From the NCBI GenBank assembly GCA_963681505.1, contig OY811971.1:9357991-9421990 (forward strand): DNA of 64,000 nucleotides, in the 5' to 3' direction. The stretch is from Eunapius fragilis. Its lineage: Eukaryota > Porifera > Demospongiae > Spongillida > Spongillidae. The position numbers and the translations under genes are program-made. The notes under the pieces were generated by a model, which had not been told where the DNA came from, did no database searches, and worked only from the letters and a program-made list of their open reading frames with translations. Below are positions 59,589 to 64,000 of the stretch, one piece after another (the first letter of the stretch is position 1; each line of letters starts with the position of its first letter).

Positions 59589-61835
59589 TTAATTCCTTCC
59601 ATTGATGCTTGGATCTTTAATATTCTCATAGACAGTGGCTGAAAGTGTACAATCCATATCGGCATGAAGAATCTGCTTCATTTGATTATATTTTCCTTGT
59701 TGTCCTGCAGTGGCATCCTGAGCATACAAAGCCATATGATTTACTTGACTTGATCAGTCTATTCCTTACCTCTCGAATAATCAATGCAGCATAAGTAGGG
59801 TTATCGAAAAATGGATCCACTTCATTTCTCATGCGAAGGTGGTACCTGCATCAATTTGCTAACATTAATTAACATAACATGCTGTGCTCTCCTACAGCAC
59901 GATTAGCTGGTACCGATAGTTTGGTTACACAATGCTACGTAGGGTTTGAATATTATTGAATACAGATCAGAGATGCACAAACACCACTACCTATGCCTAT
60001 TAATTAGTTATTTATTGCTCTCTAAGATTTTTTGGGGGGATTGAGAAATGTTTGCTTGCTTTACTGTCTGCTGGCTGCAACCCATCCAATTATTTAATCA
60101 CATTGCATAAAAGACTTACGTGGGAATGTATTCACCACAAACTTGCTAAATCCCTTCCTAGGCTCACCAATCTTACAAGAGGTAAGTTTAGATGGCCATC
60201 AATCTCTTCCATTTAGATCTGACAAGCACAAAGGCTAGACGGATGTTATAATTTAAACACCCTGTCAAAGAGTTTCTTGCAAGCTAAATTTAATATTTTC
60301 TATATCAAAGAAACGAGATCTAGAGTGCAATATATTTATTGTGTGCATTAATGCAGTTCCACATACACAACTGAAGATGTATGACTCAAGAGGATGCTTA
60401 ATGATTGATTTCCTAATGGTGATGTCAATTAACGAGCAAATATCACTTACAAACATAACCAACAAATGCATATACCTGTACACCACAAAGACTGCTATTG
60501 AGAGCAGCACTAAAAGCACGACTCCTATGATAGATCCTACAGCTCCTCCAATTTTAATATCTAAAAAAAGAAGGCACATGTAATAAAACTATTATAGTAC
60601 TAAATTCTAATTTACCATTTTGAGTAGCTATAAAATCAGTTACATAATTGGAATTGTAATCACAATTTGGTCCTGTTACTCCTGTGGGGCATCTACAAAA
60701 AGATATGACAAAAAGTGTTATGGTTATGAGAATTTACTAATATCCTTACTTGCATATAATATTGACACCAAGACTCACACTGCAAGTCCCACCATTAATA
60801 CAGTCCTTACTGGTGCAAATACCTACAATATGAAATGTGCAGGTTTATACATTATTATTTTTCAGTGACATGTTACATGTAAATGTAGCCATACAAACAT
60901 TTCATGTAGCTGCAGTTCTCAACAGTGTAATTCTTATTCATTAGACTAGGACTGTGTTATTCTGCAACCACATGAATGATGTTCAAGAGTACCATATACA
61001 TTTTATTTCATGAAATGATGGAAATCGGTCAGGAAAGTTGACATAGTAGAGCTAAGATGCACACGTATAAACATCATGTCATTGTAAAAACCCAGTTGAA
61101 GGGATAGGGTATTACATATGAAGCTATACAGTCCTTGTGCACTCCTGAGTCATTCAAATGTTCTGCAAAAGGTGGATATGGTAAGCTCAAACATGAGATG
61201 TGAATAAAAACTGACTCATTTAATTATTGGTAGATCTGCTTCCAAACCGAATTTCAATTTTTGTACTAAATCTGTATGCTTTTTAAGGGAAGCGGTTTAT
61301 GATTTCCAGATCATCATGGGCAGGTAAGTACACTTTTTTTCTATAGCAGTTTTCGAAAAATTTTATTGTGCTTTCATGCTTACTTTAGTACAAAATAGAG
61401 ATCACATCGAACGACGTGTTAATAATTCGCTTCGTTTTAGTACAAAATTTAAGATTATATGCGGTAACTTGTCCCCAGATCAGGTGGTACTAAAGCAGAG
61501 AAGCCTTATACTCCGGCATCATGTGATGCAAGAAGGCTACGAGTCACTCTAGTATATGCATTTTTAGCATTAGTCTATTCTCCCTGAACAAGGGCTATGC
61601 GGCTTAACTGATCTAACTCGCCAAAGTACAAAGACTCTGGATAGAGACACCAGGGGTATTTAAATGTGTGGGAGGACAAAAAACGTTTACCTTACAGAAA
61701 TCCCAAATTAAAGGAGCTTCCAAATGTGTTTGTAATGAGGTTCCTGGTGCTAAAACATAACATTACCACCAGTTTCAAGGTCTAAACTGTGAAGCACTTG
61801 CAGGGAACTAATAATAAATGCCAGAAAGGCCACTT

Positions 61836-61869
<34 letters not shown>

Positions 61870-64000
61870 GCCACTTCGAGAGAGAGTGAGAAAGAGGGAG
61901 GAGATGAGTGAGGAAGGGTGGGAAAGGAATGGGGTGGTAAAGAGGGGAGGAAGGGGAGAGGGGAGGAAAGAGTAAGAGAGGGGGAGGGAGGGACAGAGGG
62001 AAGGAAAGGGAGAGAGGGGAAGAGAAAGAGAGAGGAGAAGAAAGGGAGAAGGAAAGAGAGGAAAGGGGAAGAGAGGGAGAGATTAGTATAATAAAAGAGA
62101 GATGGAATAATTCACTAGTAACGTCTATAGGCACTAAATACTAAGCGTTGTAATGTAGATTACCGCATCGTGCTCAGACCTATATTTTCATATGTACTTT
62201 TAGCTCGATGTGAGGAAGCTCATTGCTGTGAGCTGGTGGAAAGTTGGAGTGCCAAAACCAGTGAGATTCAAGGTCTTTGGATAGAAAAGAGTGTATTTAG
62301 ATCATATACAAAATTTAAAAGCGCAGAAGGTACTGTCACAGCTTAGAATGCAGAAGCATATTAAGCTGGTGAATGTATGAGTCATAATTTGACAAGTTGT
62401 TTTACTATAGTGCATACCTTTTACAACGATTGGAGTAATTTTTTTAAACAGTCGGTTCGACAAAATCAGCCAAAAATGTTTTCTCATGGATTTGGTGTTA
62501 ATTTATAATCAAGGTAATGATGATCAAAAATCTGAGCAATTTTCCTGGTGGTTTTGCACTATTCTATATTTTGGAAGAGGTGCCATCCATTGAATGGAGT
62601 CTCTTCTATAATATAGATTTGGATTGAACCACTTCCAAAATATACAGTGCCATGAAACAACCGGGAAAATTGCTGGGTCTTTGATCATCATTATCGTGAT
62701 AATAGATGAAGTAAAATTCAACCGTCTGCAGAAAACAATAGTAACATGACACTTTCTGCGTACATTGCATTTTCAATGCAGGAGAGACACTCCTTGGTTA
62801 AGTTTTACATGTTATTAACCATGAAGGTAACCAAACATTGGCATGGACAAGTGTAAAGGGCTCATAGTGTGAAAAATAGAACAAATACATAGCTGACTAA
62901 TAACTGATGTGGCAATTAGTGCGGAAAATATGAAGGACATGGGTCATTTAGCTTGTAAGTTATGTGGGTTTGAAATTGATGCTATTTTACAGTGGTTTTG
63001 AAAAAAGTACAAGCCAGGTTTTGTCATGAAACGTCCCATATCAATAATGTATATTGCTATGTTTTTTACAAACGTAAGTAGGTACTCATTTTGCAAGCTG
63101 TTTTTATTCAAACTAGAGTTATGAGACGACGACTCCTCAGTAATACTAAATCACATTTTAATATCACGCTCAGTTCATGGGTTTTGTGAGTCTTGGGCAG
63201 AATATTGTATCTTAGATATGCAAATTCTCAATTTTCATACTTTTAAAAAGAACACTCATGTTTTAAATTACCATACAAAGTGATATCAATGCCCAATGCA
63301 AAATGATAGTGATATCAACTAAATCTGCAAGTTGTGTTTACAACTCCTAGTAGTACAATTCCCAACTACATGTATAAATATTTTAAATCTTAGATGTAAG
63401 AGTGCCAATATAAATATTGTTATACAATACATTCACTTACGAATAGAGCAGTTAACACCGTCATACATTTCAGGGCATATACAATGGAAACTACCATTTT
63501 GATTTAGACATGTGCCACCATTTAAGCAAGGTTTAGATAGGCAATAATTGATGATGGTACTGCAGTTATTATCTGTGTAACCAGGAGGGCAGGTACAACT
63601 GTAGGTATTGATTCCATTCCAGCAAGTTCCTCCATTTTGGCATTGCTGGGGAATGCAATTATTTATAATAGTACTACAGTTGATGTCAGTATAACCAGGA
63701 GGGCAGGTACAAGTGTAGGTATTTAATCCATTCAAGCAGGTTCCTCCATTTTGGCATGGCTGGGGAATGCAGGTATCAATAATTGTACCACAGTTGCGAC
63801 CAGTATAACCAGGAGGGCAGGTACAAGTGTAGGTATTGATTCCATTCAAGCACGTTCCTCCATTTTGGCATGGCTGGGGATTGCAGTTATTAAAGACAGC
63901 ACTACAGTTGCTGCCAATATAACCAGGAGGGCAATTACATGTGTAGGTATTGATTCCATTCAAGCACGTTCCTCCATTTTGGCATGGCTGGGGAATGCAG
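59589..64000 (-). CDS. Gene D: EGF-repeat receptor, paralogue of C (5' end outside window)
   Basis: Exons in coding order: >64000-63441, 60822-60750, 60692-60616, 60560-60476, 59845-59770, 59717-59589 (TAA). The window shows one partial and four full EGF domains, the split membrane-proximal EGF (CTSKDCINGGTC...CPTGVTGPNC), and a membrane span (GGAVGSIIGVVLLVLLSIAV). The tail has DPFFDNPTYAAL (NPxY/YxxL), YNQM and YENI. Exon sizes match gene C (73, 77 vs 83, 85, 76 vs 79, 129 vs 138 nt). The introns also align in part (for example AGGATGCTTAATGATTGATT in the intron after the membrane exon), so C and D come from a segmental duplication. The large intron 60823-63440 has gained a purine tract and foldback sequences. 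The signal peptide lies right of the window. Confidence 0.87.
61830..62110. repeat. Purine (GA-rich) tract in gene D intron
   Basis: About 280 bp almost purely A/G on the plus strand, starting with (GA)n and containing a repeated GGCCACTTCGAGAGAGAG. Such tracts can form triplex DNA. Confidence 0.9.
62515..62693. mobile_element. Foldback element in gene D intron
   Basis: TAATGATGATCAAA...AGCAATTTTCC and CTATATTTTGGAAG on the left pair with GGAAAATTGCT...TTTGATCATCATTA and CTTCCAAAATATAC on the right. Imperfect arms of about 75 bp. Confidence 0.75.
62750..63060. repeat. Arm-like copy of the 16-19.5 kb inverted-repeat element
   Basis: Collinear with 19225-19460: GTTAAGTTTTAC, TTAACC-TGAAGGTAA, AAGTGTAAAGGGC, CATAGTGTG, AAAATATGAAGGA, TATGTGGGTTT, TTTGTCATGAAACGTCCCAT. 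The inverted partner is not obvious nearby, so this may be a solo arm. Confidence 0.7.

Overview
The window is eukaryotic and animal-like. Genes are split by GT-AG introns, tandem EGF domains dominate the coding content, and most of the remaining DNA is transposon debris, foldback elements, minisatellites and long homopolymer tracts. Intron-containing EGF-repeat membrane receptors, DIRS/Ngaro-type and restriction-like-endonuclease LINE retroelements, TTF/DUF4371 hAT transposase remains and an SYKADPE-type repeat peptide together suggest an early-branching metazoan. A demosponge is my best guess, from memory of those families and not proven by the sequence.

The core is a dispersed cluster of four paralogous single-pass membrane proteins. 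Gene A (+, 1-4535, 5' end outside) and gene B (+, 6222-9994, complete) lie at the left. Gene C (-, 38087-25597, complete) lies in the middle. Gene D (-, 64000-59589, 5' end outside) lies at the right. All share one plan: a signal-peptide exon ending in phase 1 (seen in B and C), one large exon of about 38-residue EGF repeats, a membrane-proximal EGF split over two small exons (73 nt plus 74-83 nt), a transmembrane exon (85 nt in B, C and D) and short cytoplasmic-tail exons. The tails of B, C and D carry NPxY plus YxxL/I motifs, the arrangement expected of receptors that recruit PTB- and SH2-domain adaptors. C and D are a recent duplication whose introns also align. The 8-kb first intron of C has filled with transposons.

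The only other convincing gene is a compact intronless SAM-dependent O-methyltransferase (13457-14143). The rest is repetitive. There are LINE remnants with restriction-like endonuclease C-termini (11.1-13.1, 26.9-27.3 and 30.8-32.4 kb) and a related retrotransposon ORF split by a hAT insertion (22.7-24.0 kb). A 3.5-kb element with long inverted arms occupies 16.0-19.5 kb. A decayed TTF/DUF4371 hAT transposase lies at 34.3-36.4 kb. A Ngaro/DIRS-like tyrosine-recombinase retrotransposon with split direct repeats lies at 40.5-46.4 kb. A nested set of inverted-repeat elements occupies 47.5-50.5 kb.

From 51.7 to 58.7 kb there are minisatellite arrays, among them a 30-bp satellite array interrupted by a transposon. 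A kinase-like pseudogene and a Ty3/Gypsy pol fragment sit among them. Several non-autonomous elements have exact target-site duplications (8 bp, 5 bp or TA) and can be placed to the base. No rRNA, tRNA or CRISPR array is supported.
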